Below, in pieces: positions 1-7,027 of a stretch of DNA of 10,772 nt; within the stretch, counting starts at the first letter, position 1, and every line of letters starts with the position of its first letter. The notes under the pieces are model-generated. The model was not told where the DNA came from, ran no database searches, and saw nothing but the letters and a program-made list of their open reading frames with translations. This stretch comes from Ga0077527 sp038144955 (GTDB taxonomy: Bacteria > Pseudomonadota > Gammaproteobacteria > Burkholderiales > SG8-41). The position numbers and the translations under genes are program-made. Location: assembly GCA_038144955.1 (NCBI GenBank), contig JAYQOT010000066.1:1-10772 (forward strand), in the 5' to 3' direction.

Positions 1-712
1 TTGATCTGCCACTGCACTTCGTATTCGATCGCCTGCTGCAGAAAACGGAAACTGTTGAGGTTCTTGATCTCGCGACGGGTGCCGAACTCCTTTGCCCCAA
101 CCTGCCTTACCGACACGTTGGCATCGCAACGGAACGACCCTTCCTGCATGTTGCCGTCGCAGACATCGATCCAGCGTACAAGGGCATGCAGTGCCTTGGC
201 ATAAGCCACGGCTTCGTCCGCCGAGCGCATGTCAGGTTCCGTCACGATCTCCAGCAGCGGAGTGCCGGCACGGTTGAGATCTATCCCGGTACGGCCGTGG
301 AAATCTTCGTGCAGTGATTTGCCGGCATCCTCTTCGAGATGGGCGCGGGTCAACCGTACCGTCTTTTCCGATTCGCCGACCTGTACGGTGATGGTGCCGC
401 CCTCGACGATGGGCCGTTCGTACTGGCTGATCTGATAGCCCTTGGGCAGGTCCGGATAAAAATAATTCTTGCGCGCAAAGATCGAAGGGGAATTGATTTT
501 CGCGCCGACCGCCAATCCGAAACGGATCGCACGTTCAACGGCACCGGTGCTGAGCACCGGCAGCACCCCGGGCAATGCAATGTCGACGCCACAGGCCTGG
601 GTGTTGGGTTCTGCGCCGAACGCCGTAACGCCGTCGAGGCTCCGGAAAAAATCTTCGACGCCGTAGAGAGCTGGGCATGGGTTTCCAGCCCGATCACCAC
701 TTCCCACGCCAT
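1..712 (-). pseudogene. gatB: Asp-tRNA(Asn)/Glu-tRNA(Gln) amidotransferase subunit B, 5' half; frameshifted here and cut by the window edge
   Basis: GatB binds the misacylated tRNA and, with ATP, activates its side-chain carboxylate so that ammonia from GatA can amidate it. The ATG at 710-712 lies 2 bp after the gatA stop and opens with the family N-terminus MAWEVVIGLETHAQLST. Around codon 28 the frame is lost through an 8-bp duplication (619-634), and the uncorrected frame stops at 350-352 after 120 codons. Two bases over, the frame continues to the window edge with clear GatB motifs: YFYPDLPKGYQISQYE (corrected residues 81-96), GIDLNRAGTPLLEIVTEPDM (140-159) and NMQEGSFRCDANVSVR (185-200). 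No other stop or change is seen in 234 corrected codons, about half of the usual 475-480. Family identity is certain. Whether the gene is really dead is not: the flanking sequence shows no decay, so a sequencing or assembly error, or a very recent mutation, is more likely than an old pseudogene. Confidence 0.9.
619..634. repeat. Perfect 8-bp tandem duplication inside gatB (frameshift)
   Basis: The plus strand reads aacgccgt twice in a row (619-626 and 627-634), which is acggcgtt twice in the gatB sense. Deleting either copy rebuilds the family-typical residues STAFGAEPNTQ. The unit is not a multiple of three, so the extra copy is what breaks the gene. The flanking bases do not extend the repeat. 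Confidence 0.95.
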
Positions 713-714
713 GG

Positions 715-2172
715 TCAGGACACCCCCTGCGGAGCGCGCCGGTGCCAGTCGGTAACCTGCTGGTACTGGTGCGCGACGTTGAGCATGCGCGCTTCGTCGA
801 AATAGTTGCCGATGATCTGCAGACCGACCGGCAGTCCGCCACCGTCAAATCCGCAGGGGATCGACATTCCGGGCAGTCCGGCCAGATTCACCGCGATGGT
901 ATAAATGTCCGACAGGTACATCTGCACCGGGTCCGCGCTTTTCTCCCCCAGCCTGAAGGCCGTGGTGGGACTGGTCGGTCCCATGATCACATCACACTGC
1001 TTGAAAGCTTCGGTGAAATCCCGGGCAATCAAACGCCTCAGCTTCTGGGCGTGAATGTAGTAGGCATCGTAATAACCGTGCGACAGCACGTAGGTGCCGA
1101 TCAGGATACGGCGCCGGACTTCAGCGCCGAAACCCTCGGCACGCGTACGCTTGTACATGTCCATCAGGTCAGCATATTCCGCCGCGCGATGCCCGTAGCG
1201 CACGCCATCGTATCGCGACAGGTTGCTGGAGGCCTCCGCAGGTGCCAGCACGTAATAAACGGGTACTGACAGCTGCATGTTGGGCAGGCCGATTTCCACG
1301 ACCGTCGCACCGAGCTTGCGGTATTCAGCGACTGCTTCATCGACCGCGCGCTGAACATCCGGCGCCAGTCCCGCCGCAAAAAATTCCCTGGGCAAGCCGA
1401 TGCGCAGACCGGATACCGGCCGCGCCAGTTCCCGGTTGTAATCCTCGACGGGTCGCACCAGGCTGGTTGAATCGCGCGGATCGTGTCCCGCCATCACGTT
1501 GAGCAGCAGTCCGAGATCTTCGGCGGTGTGCGCCATCGGGCCGGCCTGATCCAGGCTGGAAGCAAACGCGATCATGCCGTAGCGCGAAACGAGGCCGTAA
1601 GTCGGCTTCAGTCCGCAGATGCCGGTCAGTGACGCAGGCTGACGGATGGAGCCTCCCGTATCGGTGCCGGTCGCGGCAGGGGCGAGCAGCGCCGCAACTG
1701 CCGCTGCCGAACCGCCGGAACTGCCTCCGGGAACGGTCGCGGTATTCCAGGGATTGCGCACGGGACCGAAATGCGATGTCTCGTTGGACGACCCCATGGC
1801 AAATTCGTCCATGTTGGTTTTGCCCAGGGTCACCATCCCCGCAACATTGCAGCGTTCGACCACATGCGCGTTATAGGGAGCGACGAAATTCGACAGCATT
1901 TTCGAACCGCAGGTGGTCAGCCAGCCCTCTGTACAGAAAATATCCTTGTGTGCTAGCGGAACACCGGTCAGCGGGACCGCGTCTCCGGCGGCGCGCCTGG
2001 CGTCGGCGGTCTTGGCCTGTTCCAGGGTACGTTGCGCATCGACCGTGATATAGCACCCGAGGGATTTATTTATCTTATTGATTTTATTAATATAATCCTG
2101 CGCCAGCTCGACGCTGGAACAGGCCCCGGCGGCCAGTTGAGCGGACAATTCCTTGAGTGTGGCGTTGGACAT
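715..2172 (-). CDS. gatA: Asp-tRNA(Asn)/Glu-tRNA(Gln) amidotransferase subunit A (glutaminase subunit)
   Basis: GatA is the amidase-signature subunit of cytoplasmic GatCAB. It hydrolyses glutamine and sends ammonia to GatB, which amidates Glu-tRNA(Gln) or Asp-tRNA(Asn). The 485-residue length is normal. The amidase signature GGSSGGSAAAVAA (149-161) and the Ser-cisSer-Lys triad are present: K76 (in AHKDIF), S151 and S175 (in GTDTGGSIRQP). Their spacings of 75 and 24 match those I recall for Staphylococcus GatA. NMDEFAMGSSNETS (120-133) is also typical. It starts at ATG 2170-2172, 42 bp after gatC, with no obvious Shine-Dalgarno; the stop is 2 bp before gatB, so the genes form one gatC-gatA-gatB operon. 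Residues 28-36 are three INK repeats encoded by very AT-rich DNA, replacing an ordinary helix of the same length. Confidence 0.97.
   Translation of the reverse strand: MSNATLKELSAQLAAGACSSVELAQDYINKINKINKSLGCYITVDAQRTLEQAKTADARRAAGDAVPLTGVPLAHKDIFCTEGWLTTCGSKMLSNFVAPYNAHVVERCNVAGMVTLGKTNMDEFAMGSSNETSHFGPVRNPWNTATVPGGSSGGSAAAVAALLAPAATGTDTGGSIRQPASLTGICGLKPTYGLVSRYGMIAFASSLDQAGPMAHTAEDLGLLLNVMAGHDPRDSTSLVRPVEDYNRELARPVSGLRIGLPREFFAAGLAPDVQRAVDEAVAEYRKLGATVVEIGLPNMQLSVPVYYVLAPAEASSNLSRYDGVRYGHRAAEYADLMDMYKRTRAEGFGAEVRRRILIGTYVLSHGYYDAYYIHAQKLRRLIARDFTEAFKQCDVIMGPTSPTTAFRLGEKSADPVQMYLSDIYTIAVNLAGLPGMSIPCGFDGGGLPVGLQIIGNYFDEARMLNVAHQYQQVTDWHRRAPQGVS
2065..2091 (-). repeat. AT-rich 9-bp x3 imperfect repeat encoding (Ile-Asn-Lys)3 in gatA
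   Basis: Three consecutive 9-bp units in the gatA sense (att aat aaa, atc aat aag, ata aat aaa) encode INKINKINK, residues 28-36. Only 2 of the 27 bases are G or C, in a gene that is otherwise GC-rich. The segment keeps frame and adds no length relative to the GatA family as I remember it. Confidence 0.85.
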
Positions 2173-2183
2173 TGCAAGACTGC

Positions 2184-2203
2184 GGCGCCGCTGGGGTGGC
2201 GCC
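2184..2203 (-). other. Possible stem-loop in the gatC-gatA spacer
   Basis: Two copies of the self-complementary GGCGCC (2184-2189 and 2198-2203) flank an 8-base loop within the 42-bp spacer. In the transcript they could form a 6-bp GC stem just upstream of the gatA start. No U-run follows, so it is not an intrinsic terminator. Any effect on gatA translation or mRNA stability is inference. Confidence 0.35.
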
Positions 2204-2214
2204 TGCTATTCGAC

Positions 2215-2502
2215 CTATTCGATGACCCTGGGCACCAGATAGAGCCCGCTCTCGACTTCAGGCGCTACCTGCTGAAACCGGCGATGCTGATCCCGCTCGG
2301 TGACCTGGTCAGCACGCAGGCGCAGCACCAGATCCTGCGCATGGGCCATCGGCTCTATGCCGCTGACATCGACGGCCCGCATCTGCTCGATCAATTCGAA
2401 GACGCGGGTCAGTTGCGCCAGTACGGCCTTTGCCTCGGTCTCGTCGACCGCAATCCGCGCCAGGTGGGCCGCACGCTGCACATCGTCAAGCTTCAGTGCC
2501 AT
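2215..2502 (-). CDS. gatC: Asp-tRNA(Asn)/Glu-tRNA(Gln) amidotransferase subunit C
   Basis: GatC is the small non-catalytic belt that wraps the GatA-GatB interface and stabilises the amidotransferase. The 95-residue product has the family length. It has the typical opening LDDVQRAAHLARIAVDE (5-21), a central helix ending in a DVSGIEPMAHA-type turn (residues 45-55), and a C-terminal tail ending GLYLVPRVIE, matching the usual ..YFLVPKVIE. It starts at ATG 2500-2502 and stops at TAG 2215-2217. It is the first gene of the operon and diverges from mreB across 94 bp. No Shine-Dalgarno is visible before the ATG; the leader instead holds two T-tracts in the gatC sense (complement of the A-runs at 2514-2519 and 2523-2529). 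Confidence 0.95.
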   Translation of the reverse strand: MALKLDDVQRAAHLARIAVDETEAKAVLAQLTRVFELIEQMRAVDVSGIEPMAHAQDLVLRLRADQVTERDQHRRFQQVAPEVESGLYLVPRVIE

Positions 2503-2596
2503 AAATCAGGGTGAAAAAACGTAAAAAAACAGGGCGGTGTAGGTTATCATACTGGCGCCGCCGGAGGCACCAAAATACGTTAAGACGAAAGGCTTT
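2503..2596. promoter_or_regulatory. Divergent gatC / mreB control region with candidate promoters
   Basis: This 94-bp gap is the only place where both operons can start within the window. For gatC, a sigma70-like pair is visible on the minus strand: TATGAT (plus 2546-2551) with TTGGTG (plus 2568-2573), spacer 16. For mreB, TATCAT (2545-2550) is a possible -10, but no good -35 stands 16-18 bp upstream; that position is occupied by A-tracts at 2514-2519 and 2523-2529, spaced about one helical turn, which could act as an UP-like or curved element. The two -10 candidates overlap on opposite strands. The mreB ribosome site AAAGG (2588-2592) closes the region. The promoters are read by eye and remain tentative. 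Confidence 0.45.
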
Positions 2597-3640
2597 ATGT
2601 TCGGTTTCCTGAGCAGTTACTTTAACGACGATCTCGCCATTGACCTGGGCACCGCCAACACGCTGATCTACGTGCGCGGCAAAGGCATCGTGCTCGATGA
2701 ACCGTCGGTCGTTGCCATCCGCCAGGAAGGCGGGCCCAACGGCAAAAAAGTAATCCAGGAAGTCGGCCTGGCTGCAAAGCAGATGCTGGGACGCACGCCC
2801 GGCAACATCACGGCCATCCGCCCGATGAAAGACGGCGTCATCGCCGACTTCATCATCACCGAGCAGATGATCAAGCAGTTCATCAAACGCGTACACCACA
2901 GCAAGTTTTTTTCGCCAAGCCCGCGCATCATCATCTGCGTACCCTGCGGCTCCACCCAGGTGGAGCGTCGTGCCATCCGCGATGCCGCAATCGGCGCCGG
3001 CGCATCACGCGTTTACCTGATTGAAGAGCCGATGGCCGCTGCCATCGGTGCCGACCTGCCGGTCGGAGAAGCCACCGGCTCGATGGTGGTCGACATCGGC
3101 GGTGGCACCACGGAAGTAGGCGTGATCTCGCTGGGCGGACTGGTCTACAAGGGCTCGGTTCGCGTCGGCGGCGACAAATTCGACGAAGCCATCATCAACT
3201 ACATCCGTCGCAATTACGGCATGCTGATCGGCGAAACCACCGCTGAGCTGATCAAGAAAGAAATCGGTTCCGCATTCCCGGGGTCCGAAGTCCGCGAAAA
3301 AGAAGTCAAGGGACGCAATCTCGCCGAAGGCATTCCGCGCAGCTTCACCATATCCAGCAACGAAATTCTGGAGGCCCTGACCGATCCCCTGAACAGCATC
3401 GTCTCTGCAGTCAAATCCGCCCTGGAGCAGACCCCTCCCGAACTGGCGGCGGACATTGCCGAGAAAGGCATGGTGCTTACCGGAGGCGGCGCATTACTGC
3501 GCGATATCGACCGCCTGCTGATGGAAGAGACCGGGCTGCCGGTGATCATCGCAGAAGATCCTCTGACCTGCGTCGTGCGCGGATCGGGCAAAGCGCTCGA
3601 AAAACTCGAGCATCTCGGAAGCATTTTCGCCAACGACTGA
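2597..3640 (+). CDS. mreB: Rod shape-determining protein MreB (bacterial actin)
   Basis: MreB polymerises into membrane-bound filaments that position the elongation machinery and set rod shape. The 347-residue length is normal. The actin-fold nucleotide motifs are intact: phosphate 1 DLGTANT (16-22), connect 1 EEPMAAAIG (143-151), phosphate 2 VVDIGGGTTEVGVISLGG (164-181) and adenosine MVLTGGGALLRDID (292-305). The N-terminus MFGFLSSYF is the short amphipathic segment that anchors Gram-negative MreB to the inner membrane. It starts at ATG 2597 with AAAGG four bases upstream. It is the first gene of the elongasome operon. The 89-bp spacer to mreC, with hairpins, sets it apart from the tightly packed genes that follow, as expected if MreB is needed in larger amounts than MreC/MreD. 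Confidence 0.98.
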   Translation: MFGFLSSYFNDDLAIDLGTANTLIYVRGKGIVLDEPSVVAIRQEGGPNGKKVIQEVGLAAKQMLGRTPGNITAIRPMKDGVIADFIITEQMIKQFIKRVHHSKFFSPSPRIIICVPCGSTQVERRAIRDAAIGAGASRVYLIEEPMAAAIGADLPVGEATGSMVVDIGGGTTEVGVISLGGLVYKGSVRVGGDKFDEAIINYIRRNYGMLIGETTAELIKKEIGSAFPGSEVREKEVKGRNLAEGIPRSFTISSNEILEALTDPLNSIVSAVKSALEQTPPELAADIAEKGMVLTGGGALLRDIDRLLMEETGLPVIIAEDPLTCVVRGSGKALEKLEHLGSIFAND

Positions 3641-3658
3641 TGCAGCGCAATCCGGCTC

Positions 3659-3708
3659 GCGTTTGCAGGCAGTCTCCAGCAGGCTGCGAACGCAGGCCCG
3701 CGCCGGGC
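3659..3708 (+). other. Two stem-loops in the mreB-mreC spacer
   Basis: In the transcript, GCGTTTGCAG (3659-3668) can pair with CTGCGAACGC (3684-3693) as ten pairs including one G-U, around a 15-base loop. Directly after it, GCCCG (3696-3700) pairs with CGGGC (3704-3708) around a CGC loop. No U-run follows either stem, so this is not a classical intrinsic terminator. The hexamer GCAGGC occurs three times here (3665, 3679, 3692). A role in mRNA processing, partial termination or protection of the mreB message is inference. Confidence 0.5.
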
Positions 3709-3729
3709 GGCACCCGCTAGCAAGGCAAT

Positions 3730-4626
3730 ATGGAACACACGCCGCCGCCCCTGTTCCGTACCGGCCCCACCCCGCTGGCACGGTTGATGATCTTCACCCT
3801 GCTTTCCATCGTGCTGCTGATCGCCGATGCACGCTTCGGCTATCTCACGGTACTCAGGCAGGTAACGGCGGTGATCATCTACCCCCTGCAGCGGCTGGCC
3901 GCCACTCCTGCTGCAGTCGGGGAACGGATATCCGGGTTCTTCGTCTCCTACAACGCGCTGAAACTTGACAACGAGCGGCTGACCGAAAAAAACCTCGCTC
4001 TGGCACGCGAAGCACAACAGGCGCGTGCACTGCATGCGGAAAACGAGCATCTGCGCGGACTGCTGAGCGCCCGCGAACGGGTCGCGGCCCCGGCCAAGAC
4101 CGCCGAGATCCTATACGCAGCGCGCGATCCATTTTCCCGCAAGGTCATGATCGACCAGGGATTGCAAGGCGGCCTGGCACCGGGACAGCCGGTGATTGAC
4201 CATATTGGCGTGATCGGCCAGATCACACGCGTCTACCCATGGCTGTCCGAAGTCACGCTGATCACCGACAAGGGGCATCTGGTGCCGGTCATAAACCTGC
4301 GCACCGGCTTGCGCGCCGTATTGGCGGGAACAGGAAATGACAGCCGCCTTGAACTGCGCTTCATTCCCCTCGCCGCCGACTTCCAGAACGGCGACCAGCT
4401 GGTGACCTCCGGTATTGATGGCATTTACCCTCCCGGACTGCCGGTTGCCGAAGTTACCCACGTCGAACGCAACACCGCTTACCTGTTTGCAAATATCATC
4501 TGCAGACCGCTGGCCGGCGTCAACACGCATGCCCAGGTGCTGGTGCTGGAGCCCGTGAAGTCTCTGCCGGAGCGCCCCGAGGAAGTCCCGGAAAAAACGC
4601 CGCGGAGCAAAAGGAAAAAATCCTGA
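3730..4626 (+). CDS. mreC: Rod shape-determining protein MreC
   Basis: MreC is an inner-membrane protein with a large periplasmic part that links MreB and MreD to PBP2/RodA and is thought to activate PBP2. The 298-residue product shows a short cytoplasmic N-terminus, one membrane segment (about 17-33, RLMIFTLLSIVLLIAD), a coiled-coil stretch (about 75-118, rich in Glu, Leu, Ala and Arg) and the MreC beta domain (about 123-275), including GVIGQITRVYPWLSEVTLITD (160-180) and GDQLVTSGIDGIYPPGLPV (221-239). It ends in a charged low-complexity tail, EEVPEKTPRSKRKKS. It starts at ATG 3730 with AAGG at 3722-3725. The stop overlaps the mreD start by one base (TGATG), which indicates translational coupling. 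Confidence 0.96.
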   Translation: MEHTPPPLFRTGPTPLARLMIFTLLSIVLLIADARFGYLTVLRQVTAVIIYPLQRLAATPAAVGERISGFFVSYNALKLDNERLTEKNLALAREAQQARALHAENEHLRGLLSARERVAAPAKTAEILYAARDPFSRKVMIDQGLQGGLAPGQPVIDHIGVIGQITRVYPWLSEVTLITDKGHLVPVINLRTGLRAVLAGTGNDSRLELRFIPLAADFQNGDQLVTSGIDGIYPPGLPVAEVTHVERNTAYLFANIICRPLAGVNTHAQVLVLEPVKSLPERPEEVPEKTPRSKRKKS

Positions 4627-5147
4627 TGTCGATCCGGCCGATGACGCCCCAGGAACTGCTGCTTCCGGTCAAACCGGCATTCATCCTGTTCACGCTGGTC
4701 GCCGCGTTGCTCGCCAACCTGCTGCCCTGGTCCGGCTGGTTCCGCTGGCTGGCGCCGGATTTTGTCGCCCTGATCGTTCTTTACTGGTGCATACACGAGC
4801 CGAGGAAAATCGGCTTCATCGCAGCCTGGGGGCTGGGCCTGCTGATGGACATCGCCGAGGGCAGTCTTTTCGGACAGCATGCCCTGGCCTACGTCATTCT
4901 TGCCTACGCGGGAATGACGCTGCATCGCAGAGTGCAGCGTTTTTCGCTGGCGCCGCAAGTACTGCATGTCATTCCGATCCTGTTGTTTACGGACCTGATC
5001 GTGTTGCTGGTGCGGGCGCTCGCTGGCGCGGAATTTCCGGGCTATGCCTATTTTCTCGGGGGGCTCACCGGTGCTGCGCTATGGCCGCCGCTGACCCATT
5101 TGCTGAAATTGCCGCAGCGTCCGCGCCCCGACCCAGACCGTGTCTGA
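4626..5147 (+). CDS. mreD: Rod shape-determining protein MreD
   Basis: MreD is a small polytopic inner-membrane partner of MreC and PBP2 in the elongasome. The 173-residue product is strongly hydrophobic, with about five or six membrane segments (roughly 17-35, 42-56, 62-78, 84-98, 111-130 and 140-158). It carries the characteristic run APDFVALIVLYWCIHEPRKIG (43-63) followed by GLLMDIAEGSLFGQHALAY (71-89), the conserved MreD core. It starts at ATG 4626, inside the TGATG junction with mreC. The ribosome site AAGGA (4611-4615) lies in the lysine codons at the end of mreC, ten bases upstream. The last 8 bases overlap mrdA. Confidence 0.95.
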   Translation: MSIRPMTPQELLLPVKPAFILFTLVAALLANLLPWSGWFRWLAPDFVALIVLYWCIHEPRKIGFIAAWGLGLLMDIAEGSLFGQHALAYVILAYAGMTLHRRVQRFSLAPQVLHVIPILLFTDLIVLLVRALAGAEFPGYAYFLGGLTGAALWPPLTHLLKLPQRPRPDPDRV

Positions 5148-7023
5148 CCTTTCGATCAATCCGGGCATCGAAATCCGCGACTCCGAGCGCGAACTTGACC
5201 GCTTCCGCCAGCGTTTGGGGCTGCTCGGGATTTTCGTATTGACCCTGTTCGCCCTGTTGTTCCTGCGATTCCTTTACCTGCAGCTTTACCAGCACGGCCA
5301 CTACTCCACGCTGGCAGAAGCCAACCGCATTTCAGTGCTGCCCATAGCACCCCATCGCGGCATCATCGTTGATCGCAATGGCGTCATGCTCGCGCACAAT
5401 TATGCGGCCTATACGCTGGAAATCACTCCCAGCAAGATATCCAGCCTCGATTCCACCATCGACGAACTGGCGACCATCGTCGACATCACGCCACGCGACC
5501 GGCGCCGGTTCCGCAAGCTGCTTGATGAAAGCAAGCGTTTCGAAAGTCTGCCGATCCGCACCCGGCTCAGCGACGAGGAAATCGCCCGCTTCGCGGTTCA
5601 CCGTTACCGTTTTCCCGGGGTGGAAGCCAAGGCGCGCCTATTCCGCCAGTACCCCCAGGGGGAAATTTTCTCGCACGTTGTCGGACACATCGGTCGCATC
5701 AACCAGCGGGAAATCGAGCAGCTTGATGAGGACGGCCGACTCGCCAATTACCGCGGCAGCGATTACATCGGCAAGACCGGGCTCGAGCAGCGCTATGAAA
5801 AATTTCTGCATGGCACCACCGGCGTCGAGGAGGTCGAGGTCGATTCGGGCGGACGGGCAGTGCGCACGCTATCGAGAACACCTCCTGCGTCCGGCAACAA
5901 CCTGGTGCTCAATCTCGATGCCGGACTGCAGGAGGTCGCCTACAATGCGTTTGGTGATCGTCGGGGCGCGCTGGTGGCAATTGACCCGACAACCGGGGGA
6001 GTGCTGGCTTTCGTCAGCAAACCCGGCTTCGACCCCAACCTGTTTGTAGATGGTATCGACCCCCAGAGTTGGGCGGAACTGAACGGTTCGCCCGACAAAC
6101 CCCTGCTCAACCGCGCGGCGGCTGGCACCTATCCCCCGGGCTCAACCTTCAAGCCTTTCATGGCGTTGGCAGCGCTGTTCTACGGCAAGCGTACGCCGCA
6201 ACAGGCCATCAGCGATCCGGGGCATTTCATTTTCGGTGGCCACCGCTTTCGTGATGACAAGGAGGGCGGGCACGGCATGGTCGACATGTACAAGTCGATC
6301 GTCCAGTCCTGCGACACCTATTACTACATTCTTGCCAATGATCTCGGCATCGATCCGATTGCCCGTTTCATGGAACTGTTCGGCCTCGGCTCCCGTACCG
6401 GGATCGACATCGGTGGTGAGTCCGCAGGGGTTTTGCCTTCCACCGAGTGGAAAATGCGCCGCTTCAAGCAGAAATGGTACGCCGGCGAAACCATCAGCGT
6501 AGGCATCGGCCAGGGTTATAACAGCTACACCCCGCTGCAGCTGGCCTCGGCGATTGCCACGCTTGCCAACAACGGCACGATGTTCAGGCCACATATCGTC
6601 AATCACGTCGAGAACATACGCACCAAGGAAAAACAGCTGATCGAACCTGCGCCGCTGAGGGACATAGGCGTAAAGCAGGAACATATCGACGTCATCAAGC
6701 AGGCACTGATCGGGGTCAACAAGGAAGGCACCTCCGCGCTGGCGTTCAATGGCGCGCCGTATGTCAGCGCCGGCAAGACCGGGACCGCTCAGGTCATCGC
6801 CATCAAGCAGGGTGAAAAATACGTGGAAAGCAAGGTCGCTGCGGAACACAGAGACCACGCATTGTTCGTTGCCTATGCACCGGCCGATCAGCCGCGGATT
6901 GCCCTGGCGGTAATCGCCGAAAACTCAGGGTTCGGCGCCGTCGCCGCGGCGCCGATCGCGCGCAAGGTTTTTGACTATTACCTGCTGGGCAAAGCTCCTG
7001 CCAAGCCGGCGACCGGAGGCTGA
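5140..7023 (+). CDS. mrdA: Penicillin-binding protein 2, elongasome transpeptidase
   Basis: PBP2 is the monofunctional class B D,D-transpeptidase that crosslinks new peptidoglycan during cell elongation, paired with RodA and stimulated by MreC. Its 627 residues compare with 633 in E. coli. A membrane anchor spans about 26-48, followed by the non-catalytic pedestal with APHRGIIVDRNG (70-81). The penicillin-binding motifs are intact: S335-T-F-K338 (nucleophile S335), S390-C-D392 and K546-T-G-T549. D359, D372, H378 and C391 sit about where a zinc site was described in Acinetobacter PBP2; binding here is inferred. The start is GTG 5140, the only plausible one ahead of the anchor, and it overlaps mreD by 8 bases (GTGTCTGA). 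A GGAGG for the next gene lies in its last codons. Confidence 0.97.
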   Translation: MSDLSINPGIEIRDSERELDRFRQRLGLLGIFVLTLFALLFLRFLYLQLYQHGHYSTLAEANRISVLPIAPHRGIIVDRNGVMLAHNYAAYTLEITPSKISSLDSTIDELATIVDITPRDRRRFRKLLDESKRFESLPIRTRLSDEEIARFAVHRYRFPGVEAKARLFRQYPQGEIFSHVVGHIGRINQREIEQLDEDGRLANYRGSDYIGKTGLEQRYEKFLHGTTGVEEVEVDSGGRAVRTLSRTPPASGNNLVLNLDAGLQEVAYNAFGDRRGALVAIDPTTGGVLAFVSKPGFDPNLFVDGIDPQSWAELNGSPDKPLLNRAAAGTYPPGSTFKPFMALAALFYGKRTPQQAISDPGHFIFGGHRFRDDKEGGHGMVDMYKSIVQSCDTYYYILANDLGIDPIARFMELFGLGSRTGIDIGGESAGVLPSTEWKMRRFKQKWYAGETISVGIGQGYNSYTPLQLASAIATLANNGTMFRPHIVNHVENIRTKEKQLIEPAPLRDIGVKQEHIDVIKQALIGVNKEGTSALAFNGAPYVSAGKTGTAQVIAIKQGEKYVESKVAAEHRDHALFVAYAPADQPRIALAVIAENSGFGAVAAAPIARKVFDYYLLGKAPAKPATGG

Positions 7024-7027
7024 TGCC

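Noticed and set aside
339..755. 138-codon plus-strand frame over gatB
   Set aside because: Once the 8-bp duplication is allowed for, the minus strand is continuous GatB; the plus frame is a shadow.
3659..3708. Intrinsic terminator after mreB
   Set aside because: The stems are good, but neither is followed by a U-run; kept only as structured spacer.
3214..4050. 278-codon open frame on the minus strand across the mreB-mreC junction
   Set aside because: It lies opposite two certain genes, has no recognisable domain, and is expected from GC-rich codon use on the other strand.
6142..6858. 238-codon open frame antisense to mrdA
   Set aside because: It is fully covered by the PBP2 transpeptidase domain on the other strand and has no family features.
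6971..7027. Upstream ATG start for rodA
   Set aside because: It would add 19 unrelated residues and overlap mrdA by 53 bases, while GTG 7028 has GGAGG at ideal spacing and gives the family length.
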